Assembly (NCBI GenBank): GCA_028554645.1
Contig: JAQOOI010000080.1
Coordinates: forward strand, 682,001 to 746,000
Length of the DNA stretch: 64,000 nt
DNA from: Omphalotus guepiniiformis
Taxonomy: Eukaryota > Basidiomycota > Agaricomycetes > Agaricales > Omphalotaceae
Direction of reading: 5' to 3'
Within the stretch, counting starts at the first letter, position 1. Each line of letters opens with the position of its first letter. The position numbers were made by a program, and so were the translations under genes. Positions 34,103-47,410 of the stretch are shown here, in pieces. The notes under the pieces are model-generated. The model worked only from the letters and a program-made list of their open reading frames with translations. It had not been told where the DNA came from and did no database searches.

Positions 34103-35989
34103 ATGGGTGCTCTATTCCACATGTACGTCTTCCTATTCACTGATACCATCTCTTACAATCATACTGACCTATCTCTAGCGATGGCGTACCCATCGGTGCC
34201 GTTTCTATCGTTCTGGCTCTACTAGCGTCCATGGGTGGTTTCATTTTCGGCTATGACACCGGTCAAATTTCCGATATCCTCCTCATGCCTGACTTTCTAC
34301 TTCGTTTTGCGAACTGTTCACCCGATGCTACAATTGAGAACGCAACTGCTGTCTGTTCATTCACAGATGTTCGTTCCGGGCTCATCGTCTCCTTACTTTC
34401 TATCGGGACGCTCGTTGGCGCACTGACAGGCGCTCCGACAGCCGATTTCTTGGGTCGACGATATGCTATGGTAGCGGAATGTGGTATCTTCATCGTCGGT
34501 GTCATCATTCAGATAACTGCTACACACGTATGGCAACAATTCGCCGTCGGTCGTTTCGTCAGTGGTTTGGGTGTTGGTGCCCTCAGTGCAGCTGTACCCA
34601 TGTATCAAGCAGAAACCGCACCAGCTCAAATTCGAGGAAGTTTGACTGCCACATATCAATTGTTCATCACTTTCGGTATCCTCATAGCTTGCAAGTCTCC
34701 TTTCTCATAATCTGAAGGCTATTGAGCTGATGTGTATGTGTTTGTAGATTGTATATCTATTGGTACTCGAGACTACGGAACCGCGGCATCTTGGCAAGCC
34801 GTCGTTGGCATTGGTATCGCATGGCCAACTATACTCTCCCTTGGAATTGTTTTCATGCCCGAGTCTCCTCGTTGGCTAGTCGCTCATGGTAATCTTTCAA
34901 TGTGACTCCAGTTTAATAGCTCACCTTTGATTTGTCTAGACAAACCTGATCTCGCACTACAATCCATCGCTCGTATGCATGGTATTTCACGCGAAGATGC
35001 AAAGACTCATGAACTTGTCACCAGGCAGCTATCCGAAATTCAAACGAATGTCGAGTGGCAGCAGAAATTTGCATCCGAGGCCGGTTGGATAGACTGTTTC
35101 CGACCCCAGAACAAAACACTCTACAGGACTCTCCTCGGAATGGCCTTGCAATCATTGCAACAACTGACGGGCGCGAATTACTTCTTTTATTACGGTGCCA
35201 CGGTCTTTTCTTCAGTCGGAATCCAAGATTCGTTCATCACTCAAGTCATCTTGGGTGCGGTCAACTTTGGATGCACGTTTGGTGGTCTCTTCGTCATGGA
35301 GAAAGTGAGTCTTCAGCAATCAATACTCGGCCGACCAGAGCACTCAAATACCTTTAGTTTGGCAGACGTCGACCATTAATCATCGGTGGAATATGGCAAA
35401 GCATGTGGCTATTCGTATTCGCAGCCGCCGGGACCGCCAAAGTGCCTCAAGATAACCCCGGAATTGGCAAACTTATGATTGTATCCGCCTGTATGTTCAT
35501 CCTCGGATACGCAATGACTTGGGCTCCGTAAGCAATCACCTCAACCCTCTAATTCTCCAAACTAACACAAGCATCATCAACAGCGGTGTATGGATTCTCA
35601 TCGGAGAGACATTCTCAACTCGTACACGTGCAAAACAAGCATCTCTAGCTACAGCATCAAACTGGCTATGGAATTTCCTCCTCGCATTCTTCACCCCTTT
35701 CATTGTGAAATCCATCGAGTTCCGCTACGGATTCGTATTTGCTTCATGTAACCTCCTGGGAGCCTGTGTCGCGTATTTGTTCTTGTACGAGTCATCGAAT
35801 CTCACTCTTGAGGCTGTCGATGATATGTACAATGATCCTGAATGCAAACCTTGGACTTCTCGTACTTGGGTTCCGGCTGGATACTCTAGTCGTAGAGATG
35901 TCGTGGAGAAGAGCAAAGTGGAAGGGGCGGCAGATGAGATGGTAGAACACTCTGGCAATAATGGAGAGAAGTCAAAAGCTACGGCGTAA
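34103..35989 (+). CDS. MFS sugar (hexose) transporter
   Basis: About six exons. The first is tiny (MGALFHI) and is followed by an intron with a GTACGT donor. Landmarks of the sugar-porter family are FGYDTGQISDIL (TM1 end), a long first loop with FANC, LGRRYAMVAECG, VGRFVSGLGVGALSAAVPMY and QAETAPAQIRGSL, then PESPRWLVAH, QSLQQLTGANYFFYYG, a WILIGETFSTRTRAKQ block and ESSNLTLEAVDDMY. About 12 hydrophobic segments are visible. It belongs to the Hxt/glucose-sensor-like branch of plasma-membrane sugar:H+ symporters or facilitators. The hydrophilic tail is Lys/Glu-rich. The promoter has a TATA box and a CreA-like site. Confidence 0.92.
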
Positions 35990-36525
35990 CTGTTACATTC
36001 GAGGGACAATATTCGAGATGCGGGGAGTCTAGATCAGCACTTAGACGATGCTCGTAGAACGTTTCGTTTCTTGCAGAAGATATTCCTGTTTATGCTATAC
36101 GTACGATTGTTCAGAAATTTGAGCTTTATGTATGCAGTACATATTAGAACATATCTCTATTCTGTATTGTTAGCCATTCCTACTTATCATTAGCACCAAT
36201 AATAAAAAAACGTTAACCCCGATTTGTAGGATCACATATTCGAGCAGGCACTCTAGCTCAAATGAGTATACATATCACTGTCGACTGCGCGACCTAGTCG
36301 GTCAATGAGCTGCGACTATAACGGAGACAAAGGAATTCCATCTTAGAGCTCTTGCGGTGGATGCTTTTAGACATCGTAAGTATAAATAGATGAATTAGGG
36401 ACGCAACTACTCTTTTAAAAAATACAAGACAGGCCATCACCATCGTAAAAAAACAAAATTTCATATTCAGTCTCAATTCCACCACCCGCCACCACCTCAC
36501 AAGGTATAACCCAACCTGTCTCACC
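35990..36525. other. Intergenic between convergent genes
   Basis: AT-rich 3' flanks of the transporter and the Pil1-domain gene, with several aataaa-like signals around 36180-36215. No gene seen. Confidence 0.55.
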
Positions 36526-39205
36526 TCACCTCAACTCACCCTCTAAATTAGTCGCAAACCTCCCATCACCATACCCTCCAGCCTGCTGACCCGCAGTATT
36601 CGGTGTCCCAGGAGACCCCATCCCATAATCATTCGTCACCCTAACTTGTCCCAAGGCCCCATAATCCGTTCTCAAAGGACTTCCAGTTCCAGGTGGATCA
36701 GTATAAGCACTAAGGTAATCGTAGTGATCATCGTCTCCAGCTTCGTGGTTTCCCTGTGGGTATGAATCATTCGGCGGATGAGGTGCAGGTACCTGCGACC
36801 CTCTCGAATCCGCACGCTCTCGGGCCCCAGTGACTCCGTAAGGTGGTGCCTCAGATGACGGGACATCCGAGCGCGCGGGATAAGGTGAACTAGGTAGTCT
36901 CTTCTTCAATGTCAGAGGGCTAGTATCAGCCAAACCACGGCCTATCCCAGCACTCAGATCATTACTCGGAGCTCTGGGTGACGGCCTGCGGAAGGCAGCA
37001 GCAGATATAGTGCGCGCACCACCAGGCACAGGAGCTGCCATCCCGCTCCCTAGAGACGACGTCGACCGTTGACCAAAGGGTGAAGCACCAAGCGATCGAG
37101 GATACTCGGGAGGCGTACGGTAAGGTGTCCCACCACCACCTACAGTCGACGTGCTCATCGAAGATGATGTGCGTTCCGGTAGACTTATTCGAGCAGGTGA
37201 GGCAGATCGGTTCGAAACGATCGGAGACCTAGGTCCTGAGCCATATGTAGGTGATGTCGGAGACTGTTGATATTGCTGGTCAGCATCATCTTCAGGATAA
37301 GGTGATTTGAGAGGTCCTGTGTCTTCGGGAACAGGAGAAGGTCCGCGATGTGCGAAAGGCGCTTGAGGTGGAAGAAGGGGAGATGGCTCTCTGTTTATAT
37401 TAGCTGCAGCAGCAGAACCTAACGAAGAACCCCTCTCCCGGCCAAAATCTGAAAACGTATCAATCATCGGTGGTGGTGGACTGAAAGTTAACGAATCCAG
37501 TTCCCTGCTAACTTCCCTCGCAGCAGCAGCATTAAGAGCTCTCTCTTCCTCTTCCGGCGTTAACGTCGGAGCAGGCACCCGTTTCGGTGAGGCCATTCCA
37601 TCACCACCACTAGTGCCGGCCGTTGCCTGTTTCTGTTTCTTAGCCAGTTCCGTATCGACATCGACGACCTGACCGAAGTGCACCTGTCTCTCGCTTGCTT
37701 GACGCGTATGACCAACTGGACTTGGGGGTTCTTCGTCGTTACCAATCATATATGCAAGAGAGGTGTCCTCATCAGAGTTCTCTTGCCTCCTGTCATCAGC
37801 CGCCAGTCCGTTTGACCGCTGATCTGCCCAGGGAGCTTCCATCATGAGCGGGGGCGCGGCACCAGGGGGAGGCGGCATTGGTGGTGATCCGTGCTCCTGA
37901 TAAGATTCATACGAAGGCGCAGGATCATCTTGACTTCGCCTGCCATTACCCAACGCAGCCGCAATAGAGGACGAGAAGGAATCATCTCCTTCATGACTAT
38001 CCAATACGGGTGGACCATCTCTGAGCGTGTATCCTCCAATGTTGCCTTGCGCCTTGGTGGGGAAGGTGGCAAAGCGACCAGCAACAGGACTATCGTATTG
38101 AGATGGCCCAGAAACACCGAAGTCGTCCGTGCTTCGTGAAGCTGTCTCTGGTTGTGGAAAGGGAGGATTGTGCGTAGATATACTCGAGGAATCAATAAAA
38201 TGTCCTGTCCCGAAGCCTGGAGGCGTAGGGAGGTGATCTGAAGGTCCTTGGGAGGAAGTCATACTCATATCCCTATGCACAATTCCGGAATTTGCAGGAG
38301 CGGGAACGGTCGAAAAAGTGACTTCACTCAGACAGCGCATAGCGTCCGTCACAAGGGAATCAACTTTAGGATGTTTTGTGTACATTGCTCGAGGTAATCC
38401 AGGCTGCGTAGTATCTTCCGGAATTTCCTGAATAACAATATAAGTAGGCACAGAAACCGAGCATAGACCACCGTACATAGACGACGAGCCTTCCAAACTC
38501 TCCTGCAATTGTTCCCTTTTCGCAACATTCCAGTAGCCCACCAAACTTGAGTCCCATCCAGGATCTCGCTTTCGATCTTTTGAAATCACCTAGTGCAGCT
38601 TCTTCCGACATGATCTCCGAATCAAGATTCCGAATATCGTCCCGAAGTCGGTTCAAAGCATCGGCATGCGTAGCGAGATTTTTGTGTTCGGGGCTCATTT
38701 TACTGAGCTTTTTCTCCGCCGTATCGGCCTTGCTAATGAGCGCCTTGCGGCGACGCTTCAGCTCGTCGAGGCCCTCCTCACGACCACGGACAGCTTTCAT
38801 ATGTTCTCGAATACCATGTTCATGCGATGCATAATTAGAAAGCGCAGTTGAGAATTGACCGAGTAAATTCGTAGAAGCGCTTAGCGTGTCCTGATTCGAA
38901 TTTATGAGCAAACGAAAGTACCCGAAATCATGAAAAACCGCACAGTTAAATCCTCTCCTTCTCCTAGTCCCCATGTTCTGAGAGCATCGGCTGCTTTACT
39001 GAGATCAACACTAAGCCTCTGAAGGCTGCAACGAGAAAACTCGTCAATTATCGTACGGTTACCGACGTCATCGCCTCGTTACTCACGAAATGAGCACCGT
39101 CTTTTCAGCAGTAATTAAATCCTGCAACGGTCGCAGGTCCTTGTTTACTCCAAGCGCTGGTAGCGTAGAATTGTGGGCAATCTTCGTGGCTGCGCTCTTG
39201 AACAT
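36526..39205 (-). CDS. Eisosome-type Pil1/Lsp1 BAR-domain protein with long disordered tail
   Basis: Start MFKSAATKIAHNSTLPALGV at 39205, with short introns in the N-terminal third. The first 240 residues or so match the Pil1 domain: RPLQDLITAEKTVLI, TNLLGQFSTALSNYASHEHG, SKMSPEHKNLATHADALNRL, RDDIRNLDSEIMSEEAAL, then KARSWMGLKFGGLLECCEKG and TIAGEFGRLVVY. A 49-nt intron then joins EIPEDTTQPGLP. The remaining roughly 650 residues are Pro/Ser/Gly-rich and disordered, with many SP/TP sites, likely phosphorylated. Pil1-family BAR proteins shape membrane furrows (eisosomes) at the plasma membrane. The long tail is not in yeast Pil1 and may add regulation. Confidence 0.85.
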
Positions 39206-39595
39206 ATTGAATGAACAAGGGCGGTACAGGCTTGAAGATCGTTATATCGGGTCCGAAGAGATATAATAAATCAGGTTATCTCAAGTACAGTTATTGAACG
39301 TCGTCGGTTACGAGAGAAATCCCAGCAGTTCGTTGTCGCAAGCCAAAACAGAATATGTGAAGAATGGGAAGCGCCAAAGACGGGATGATCGTCATAGGCG
39401 TGCGGTCACATTGTCATTTGCCCACATAGCCGGTTTCAGGCCGGAGCATGCTGAGTGCGCTCTCCGCAGTTGTACCACGAACACAGAAATTTTACACGAA
39501 TATAATAAGATCTTTATTATGATCAGTCATCCACTGAGGTTGACCCAACTGGAGCAGTGTTATGTACAAGTATACTCTCTTCTCTATCGTAAGTA
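39206..39595. other. Intergenic: promoter of the Pil1-domain gene, 3' flank of RAD16
   Basis: 390 bp between two minus-strand genes. No coding frame or recognised element. Confidence 0.45.
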
Positions 39596-42500
39596 TCACA
39601 ACTAAACCAAAGAATCAGTCGTACATCCAGACCAACAAACACAACAGACTTACACGGAACAAAAACGAAAGCTGTTTTCTAGGGCGTCAGTATCTGATAA
39701 TATTACGATCTCTATGATACTCACATCTTCAGGAGTCAACCGACCCATGGCCTAGATAAAGTTCGACGTCCAACCGTGAGCGCGACGTGCAACAAACAGA
39801 GACCGGAACACAAAGCTCACCGATTCATCCGGCGATAGAGTAGCATCTACCATAGCTGATTTCTTCTCTTGTAGCTACACAACCCGAAGAAAAATAAGCA
39901 TACCCCAACACCCAACGATCATCAACCTAATTTCTCACCTGAACAATTCGACTTTCAATACTGTCTTCCACAACCAACTTGATAGCTTTGACAGGACGGT
40001 GTTGTCCCAAACGATGAATGCGATCCATGGCCTCTGTTCAATGTACAAAATTCCGATTAGCAATATTGACCCATGAACTTGTCACTACATAAGTAGCAAA
40101 CGTACGAAATTCAACCTATTCAACCAAAACAATTTAGCATAAATGTGTGCAGCTCATTAAATTGAACTCACAGCGGGATTCCACCAACTATCCATGAGGT
40201 ACACCCGAGAGGCCTCAGTCAAGTTCAATGCGACACCACCTGCTTTTAAGCTGACAAGAAACACGGTAACATCCACATTATTCACTTTCGGTGCATCATT
40301 CAGATAATGTCACAGAAAGCAAGCAAATCACTCACTGAAATGTTTGATAGTGGCATCTCTGGCCTGCGGACTCATAGTCCCTTCAAGTCGACAAATCTAA
40401 CAGGAGTTCGTCAACGACATAGATCCACAACTTGTCGATACGAAAGCTTACAACAAAACCAGCCCTCTGCAAGCGATATGCGATCAAATCCAAGAAGTTG
40501 ACGAATTGACTGAAAACTATGCTTTTAGTGGTGGAATCTTGGCTACGGAGTGTGGTAAGCTCTTCGACAAGAGCCTCAATCTTTGTCGATGACTTCCAAG
40601 TATCAAGATTGAGACGACCTAGGATACCCTGGCGAGCTGTAGGAACCTCTACGTCCAACGCTGGCGCCTCGAGATCAATAGTCAACGGAATGAAACACAC
40701 AGGACAAGTCGGCTGTATGAAAAAACAACCCATTCAGTACCTCGAACAAACCCGCACAAAGGATACAGATACGCACGTTTTGCTCGATAGCCGTGTTAAG
40801 ATACTGCTTGATACACTCCCTGTCAAAAATATGACGACACTTTGACTGAATCGCGTCTTCGGCAATTTCATTGCAGATTCTGCACACTGTGGCTTCTCCG
40901 ATATCCTCGTTAGCAAACTGTTGAGCGTTAAGCTTGCTGCGGATGACAAGGTCTGGATGACAAGCCATTTGCCGCATGCGAGTGAGACTGTATAGAGTCG
41001 TGAAACGCTATCGAGCATGAAAGTTCGGCGGGACTTACAGACTGAAAATGTTCGAATAGTCTTGCGAGAAGTCAGCATGTTTCGGATATAATGTCATCAG
41101 AATACCCACTATTCAAAATGGTCCCTTGATTAAGGTATGTGCTGAATTGTCTCTTAGCATCCGAGAACAAGGAGAGATACAGTTCTTTCTCCTCTGGACT
41201 GAAGTAATCCTTACGAACGATGACAGTACGAGGCGGTAGACCGAGATCATCAGCACGTTGAAGCTGCAATAGAGCAAACCTACATCAACGTCCACGCCTA
41301 GGACATGAAAAATGACAAGCCTGACCTTAGTACGACGAAGCATCATTCGGTCCAACAGGATCTTGAGTTTCTTGAAGGCGACTTTACCAGGACCCACCAT
41401 ACCATGCTTCTGGATAGGTGTCAAGATCTCGTTGTTCCAGAAACAAGTCTATAAAAGAAGTAAATTCACTGGAGTGGAAGTAGAGATGAACATTGAACTC
41501 ACATGTTGCATCGGGCTATGTCCACAGTCTGTGTTTTCCCCACTTAGTAAATACTTCACGAAAGAGTCTATTTTACTCACCATCGCAGTGTCGTTTGTCT
41601 TCAAACTTCCAGTGCAACGACTTGCAGCTGCACTTCTTGCCTAATAGGTGAAAGCTTTACACGATGCAGTTTGCGGATGACAACGAGAGTGACGCACAGA
41701 AATAATACGAAAACGGATCTCCACCCAAGAACCGAACCAAGGAATATAGCTCTCCAACACGATTTTGAAGCGGAGTTCCTGAAAGACACCATCGGAAGTT
41801 TCCTTGCAGTTCAAAGGCAGCTTTAGCAGTATTCGTAGAACGCTCCTTGATGTTGTGTGCTTCGTCAAGCTAGAAAACCGCAATCAATCAGTGATATGTG
41901 CAAGGAACACCAGAAGAACTGACAATGATGCGATTCCAAGTGATCTGATGAATGGGCGATTTCTCCTTTACGATTTTACCTGCTCGCTTGAATCCACTTT
42001 GCTGTTTACGAAAAGAGCTAAATAAGACCAGAAGTGAACAAAGCTTCCACCACCATGGAACAGAAATTACTTACCTCTCCAATACAGCATACGTTGTAAG
42101 CACCTATATCAGAATCAATGGGCACGGACATTGTAGGATAAAAGCGAAAGTACATACCACATCGTGCTTCTGAAGCTCTTTCACATCAGACTGTCGAGAA
42201 TGTCCGTGCCATACATGCACTTTCATCCCATAAGTATGAGCCTCGAGCTCATTACGCCATTGCATGATCGCAACGGTAGGACTGCAAACGATTTAGCCAC
42301 AATTCAAAGATTTCGGAACAGAGTACTGACGCGATGATGAGATTAGGTTTCTTGTTATCCGAAATCAAGAGAGCAATCATCTGGATAGTTTTCCCCATAC
42401 TAGTAGAACCATCTCAGCACAATGGCTTTGTTTTATCAGTCATATCCACGTACCCCATTTCATCCTACAGACATTAAGAACTCAGCATAACGACCGGGGC

Positions 42501-43911
42501 AACAGCAAAATTCACTTACTGCAAGCATACCACCTTTCCAAATGCCCTCTTCTTGCTTTTTCATCCAGTACAAACTCTCCAACTGGAAAGGAAGGAGTGT
42601 CAACTTGATGGCAGTAGGCTGTTCAGACTTGATCGGAGTGACAATCTCGATTTTGGCCTCCAAGTCACCCCACACATTTCGCAGTTCTTCATGGTATTTA
42701 TACAGCGCAAGGGTTGTCTTCTCAGCCTAAAGATCCTCGTAAATACTAACGTCTTTCACCTTTGAACCCAAGCACCTACCGTTGTAAGCTTGCGACCTAG
42801 TCTTCGCCTCAATTCCAACTCATCCTTCTTGTCCTGGCGACGCGCAGCAGCAAGTTTCCTGCGCTCAGCGCGACGTGCTTTTGCCATTTGAGCAAGTGTC
42901 ATAACCTTAGGTGCGAAGTCTTCTTCATCTGATTGCGCTGCTTTCTTTCCCTTCTTCGTCTTTGCTTTCGCTTTGCCCTTTCCTTTGCCTTTGCCTTTGG
43001 TAGTCTTGGCCAGAGGCTTTTCGGAGTCAGATGATAAGTCAGATAGACCAATCATCATGGAATCGTCTACATCGAAAGAATTCAGGGCGCTCATAGCCAA
43101 ACGTCGTTCCGCTGCAGATGCGCGTAAAAGTGCAGCGTCATTGATTGCCACAAGTCCAGTTGAGGAGCCAGCGCCATTCAAGACATTCATGCCCTGCAAT
43201 GACAATCTGATTGCAGCATCAAGCATGATGGCATCACCAGCTTCAGAGTTGTCATCGTCGTCAAGAAATTCATCGACATTGAATTGTGGTTTGACAGGAG
43301 AACGACGATTGACGCGAGTCTCTTGCTCATCTTCATCGTCTTCGTCTTCGTCTACCATATCTTCTTCATCTCCGGAGGCGACAAATTCGGATCCACTGCT
43401 GCCAGAATCGTTGAAAGACTTGTTTTCGTCGTAGTCTAGTTCTGAATCGGAGATAATCTCGAGCTCTTCGTCGCTAATTGGGGTAGCAGGCGTCTTCTTT
43501 GTCGGCAACTTTTTAGTCTTTGTAGCAGCCTTTGTCCAATTGAATACTTATGGTCCAATAAGAGTTGACCGAACTCACAATCTCTTTTCCCTTCCCTTTT
43601 GCCAGGGCACTTTTAGTCGTTTTCACTTCAACGTACAGCCGACTACCCGTCGCCCGTCGCTTTGGCGCCGGCTTCGTGATTTCTATCTCTTCATCTTCAT
43701 CGTTACTGCTTTCTTGAGTTTTGGCCCTCTTCTTTCCCCTTTGTGTTCTAGTTGATATCTCAGGGAGTTTCTGCTCTATATCAGAGGTGGGTGGGGTTTC
43801 TTCCACCACTGAGGCGGTGGAGCTAATGAAAGGCGAAGGATTTGTAGTATTCGTCGCTGTCGGCGACGGGGAGACTTTATTTCGCACTGAGCTGCGAGTT
43901 CGAGGGGGCAT
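39596..43911 (-). CDS. RAD16: RAD16-type SNF2 ATPase with RING finger, nucleotide-excision repair
   Basis: Large minus-strand gene with many introns, start [20 protein letters not shown]. An acidic/Lys-rich N-terminal third precedes the helicase: [20 protein letters not shown], Walker [16 protein letters not shown] (split by two introns), [21 protein letters not shown] box [34 protein letters not shown] zinc-binding insert follows (CRSLHW, CDGE region), then [22 protein letters not shown]3HC4 RING sits between the helicase lobes ([28 protein letters not shown]). The second lobe has [20 protein letters not shown]. The last codons come from tiny exons ending LSFLFRL at 39596. RAD16 with RAD7 supports global-genome NER and acts as an E3 ligase. 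RING-in-helicase plus the GRLTPED ending identify the family. Confidence 0.92.
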
Positions 43912-44166
43912 TCTTTAAGCAACAGCACAGTCTCGCAGGGAAGGAGGCAAGAGTTATTTTCTTTCCTTTGTCGAAACAAAGCCAAAAGCCACGCCACCAA
44001 ACCTTATTTATTGTGTGACCGAAGTCACAAAGTCACGAGGTCGCGTGGGTCGCGTTTTGACTCATCAGTTGCGCACAATTCCCGAACATCCGCAAGTCCC
44101 AATATCCTAAATTACTTGCAGATTTTATTCTACAAAACCAATAAGAGCATAACTTTATGATCCCAA

Positions 44167-47100
44167 TCATGTCGTAAAGGTAACCTGATCAATGGCACTT
44201 GAGTAAAAATCACCATCCCCTGTGACGAAGCTCGTAGTATCAACAGTCTCCGAAAACATTCCTAGTCCATTGACAAAAGTGTTGCTGTCAATCGTCGTAT
44301 CTGTGATGGTAGGCCCAGAGCCATCATAGAAGGCGGATTGGTCAGTGGTCTGCATATCAAACGTGTCGGATTGCATGTACGACCCATCGCTCACGAAACC
44401 AGATCCATCTGCAAAGCCAATAGGATCGAATACAACATTTACCCCCGCGCTCTCATTGAAAGCAGGAGGTGGAACACTGTTATACCCATAATCAACCGAG
44501 CTGAAATACTGCACCTGCTCGTTGTCTACCCCACCATAATCAGCATCAAGGGGAGGAGGAAGCCCACCATCAGCAGTCGCAGAAGCGTTATTGCTCTGAG
44601 TTTGTTCACCATTCTCATCGTCATTATGTGTCATATTCATGAAGTGATGACTGAGATTCGCAATAGCCGACGACATCGACGAGGACTCAGCAGATGTAGG
44701 ATGATGCTCACTCCCGCTGCCCCCTGCCTCGTGATACTGCGGAGGAGGGACAATAGCTGGATGGGCCGACGACACTGCCGGATGAAACGAACCACCAGTG
44801 CCCGGGTGAAATGCCTGTTGTTGATGTTGTTGTTGATGTTGATGTTGAGGAGACTGGGAAGAAGCAGGTGCGTGAGGTTGCTGGTACTGTGGCGCAGTCT
44901 GCTGTAGTTGTGTTTGCTGTGGGTGCGACTGTAGGTAAGGCTGAGCAAGTGACGGCGCTTGCTGATGAGGCTGAGAATACGAAGGTGTCTGCTGTTGAAC
45001 GGGTTGGACGTATGATGGTTGGTGCTGTTGCTGTGGATGTGAACCCTGATGCTGAGGATATACTTGTGGATGAGGCTGCGCCTGGGATTGTTGGTGCAAT
45101 ACAGTCTGAGATAGCTGTTGGGACAACTGGGCGTGCGCTTGATGATAGCCGTGCTGTTGGGGAGAATGTGACCCGTGCTGTTGAGAAGAATGTGAACCTT
45201 GCTGTTGAGAGTATGTCAGCGGGTAGCATTGATCATGCGTCGGCGGGTTTAACACGATCATATGAGGCTTCGGAGTGTTCTGCTGCTGGGATTGCTGAAT
45301 ATGCGATTGTTGCTGCTGAGCGTTTGCTTGTGGCTGAACATGCGCCAGTTGGTGTAATCCCGTCTGATGAGACTGCGGGGAAGGCTGAACGTGCGCTTGC
45401 TGTTGCGGTTGATGAATGTGCTGTTGAGAATTTTGTAATGGAACATGCTGCTGCTGTTGCTGAGGATGAATTGGCTGTTGAGGCTGCTGTTGCTGAGGAT
45501 GATGCTGTTGAGGCTGCTGCTGGTGATGCAGCTGAGTATTAATACTCGCCGCATTATGCATCGCCATCGCAGCAGCACCTGTCTCATGACCCGTCATCGA
45601 ATGATGAGCAAGCTGCATCAACTGTCCATTCAAAACACTGCCCTGGTGTCCCGCCGCAGAAACCCCAGCCGGATGAGCAGTCTGCACCTGCATCGCATGC
45701 TGAATCTCCGTCAACGCACTAATAATCGCATGATAGTTAACCCCAGGCTCAGGCGCCATCTGCTGCTGTTGACCCATCAAATCAATAATACCCTGATAAT
45801 CCGTCCCAGGAACACCCTGAAATGCAGCCAAAAACTGCGTCAAATCAATCCCAGCAGCGCTCACATCAAAATTCGCTAGACTGCTGTTTAATGTATCCAA
45901 AAGATTGTTGTCGAGCAGCCCGCTCGCTAGGCCGGAGAGAAGGTCAGGAGCTTGAGCAAGTACGCTTCCTATGACGGCGCGACCCACGTAACGCAACGCT
46001 GCACGACCGGCAACACGTCCTAACTGCGAAAGCACTCCTACAGCGTGTGATTGGAGCGACCCGGCTTGCGAGAGCGCTGCTCCTGCTCCTGCCCCTGAAC
46101 TAACGATGACCTGTGGAGATGGCCCTTGCTGGAAAGGTGGTCTATGTGGCACACCATTGGTGACCTGTACAGGGCGCACTGGAGATGACACTGGATTAAC
46201 GGAGGCCAGGCTCGGAGTATGTACATTTGTGGCCTGAAACGCGGGACCTACTGAGGCTGGCGGTGAGCTCGGAGGTAAGGCGTGCATGAAACCAGCACTA
46301 GATGCTCCAGATGAATTGCTAGCCGGTGACACTGGTGAGAGTGTGAGCGTCGGACTTTCATTCGGTCCAGGCAAGGACACGGACGAAGCAGAAGCAGAAG
46401 CAGGAAGATAAGGCGGAGGCGGCAACACAGATGCGTTTGGCGCGGCATGAGTATCCTGCTGTTGAGGGATGTTGCCTCTAGTATTCGAAAAAGAAGGTGG
46501 ACGCGCCACAAGAGTAATATTCGGTGTTTCCGTAGGTTTAGTGAACTCGTACGGTCTCGTGAACGACGTGACTCCCGGACTATAAGTCGAAAAACGGTGC
46601 GGAGAAGCTTCTGGGGAAGATGAACTAGAAGGTCTAGTCACTTGCAGCGACTGGGGCCTATGCAGAGGTACACGCGACGAGACTTGAAAGAAGTCTGAAC
46701 TCGGGGAAGAGCTGGATGAAGAAGATGTAGAGGGAGGGGATGAAGCCTTTCGTGCGCCAAGTGGGCGATTCTGAGGGAGCTGTTGCACAACACTACTTCG
46801 GTAGAGCGACTGACCAGAGGGGGTTGAATCCCCTGCTTTCGTATTTGTGTGACCATATGCCTGTGCGGATACGGAAGCCATGGACACGACAGTAGATGTA
46901 CGCATTCTGCCATTAGTACTTGCATTGGGCGTTGTAGAGGCCGGTTCATAGCGAGAAGATTCAAGCCCCGAAGCGACAGTCGCAGATGGGGTGGAGGTGT
47001 ATCTTGCAGGAAGTGCACTAGCGTATAGTCTTTGGGCGGCTGTCAGACCCTTGGAAGGAGGGGTTGGAGGCGTGCCAGCCTGTCGCTGGTCCGCAACGTT

Positions 47101-47410
47101 CGCAGAACCAGTTGGACGCGGTTTCTCGATAGTAAAGACTTCATTGATCTCATTACATGGATGGGACACGGATATTCTCGCAGGCACGACATTATTCTGG
47201 ATATAATACCTAAAAATTTCGTTAAATCAAGAAGTTTGGCATAAGAAGAATAGACTCATACCATCTATCTTTCCTAGAATGCGAGTATCTTGCATTAGAA
47301 CCCACAGCTTCAAGTTGCAGTAACTCGACTCACTCTTTATCATAACATTCGCTCCAGCCAGAAGGCAAGCATCGTTGATCTGGATTCACTGGCAACACAT
47401 TCAACGCCAT
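44167..47410 (-). CDS. WW-domain protein with very large Gln/Ser/Pro-rich tail
   Basis: Four exons. Exon 1 starts MALNVLPVNPDQRCLPSGWS at 47410. A 12-nt micro-exon (47262-47273) follows, then the long last exon beginning with GTATTATATC. Together these give a WW domain in the first 50 residues: GWSECYDKEKDRWYYIQ then NVVPARISVSHP. The first Trp and the aromatic pair are present, but the second signature Trp is absent (ISVSHP where family members have T-W-x-H/D-P). The rest, nearly 1,000 residues, is Ser/Thr/Pro-rich, then a hydrophobic helical patch (AALRYVGRAVIGSVLAQAP), then poly-Gln/His/Pro, then an acidic end. It lies head-to-tail with a second WW gene of the same start architecture. Likely a scaffold or RNA/transcription-related protein; no family name can be given. 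Confidence 0.8.
44800..45540 (-). repeat. Gln-codon (CAA/CAG) and CAN repeat tract inside the WW/Q-rich gene
   Basis: Long imperfect trinucleotide tract encoding poly-Gln mixed with His, Pro and Ser on the minus strand. On the opposite strand it creates long open frames of Val/Ala/Glu bias that are not genes. Length variation between strains is expected. Confidence 0.8.
47262..47273 (-). other. 12-nt micro-exon of the large WW gene
   Basis: GAAAGATAGATG, flanked by TTCTAG before and GTATGAG after, phases 2 and 2. It completes the middle of the WW domain (E-K-D-R-W). The neighbouring WW gene has a micro-exon of the same size and phase at the same place. Confidence 0.75.

Noticed and set aside
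42973..43434. Plus-strand Ser-rich frame
   Set aside because: Antisense of the acidic N-terminal part of RAD16.
44811..45542. Long plus-strand frame rich in Val, Ala and Glu
   Set aside because: It is the antisense of the CAA/CAG repeat tract of the WW/Q-rich gene. The composition follows from the repeat, with no motif or splice logic.
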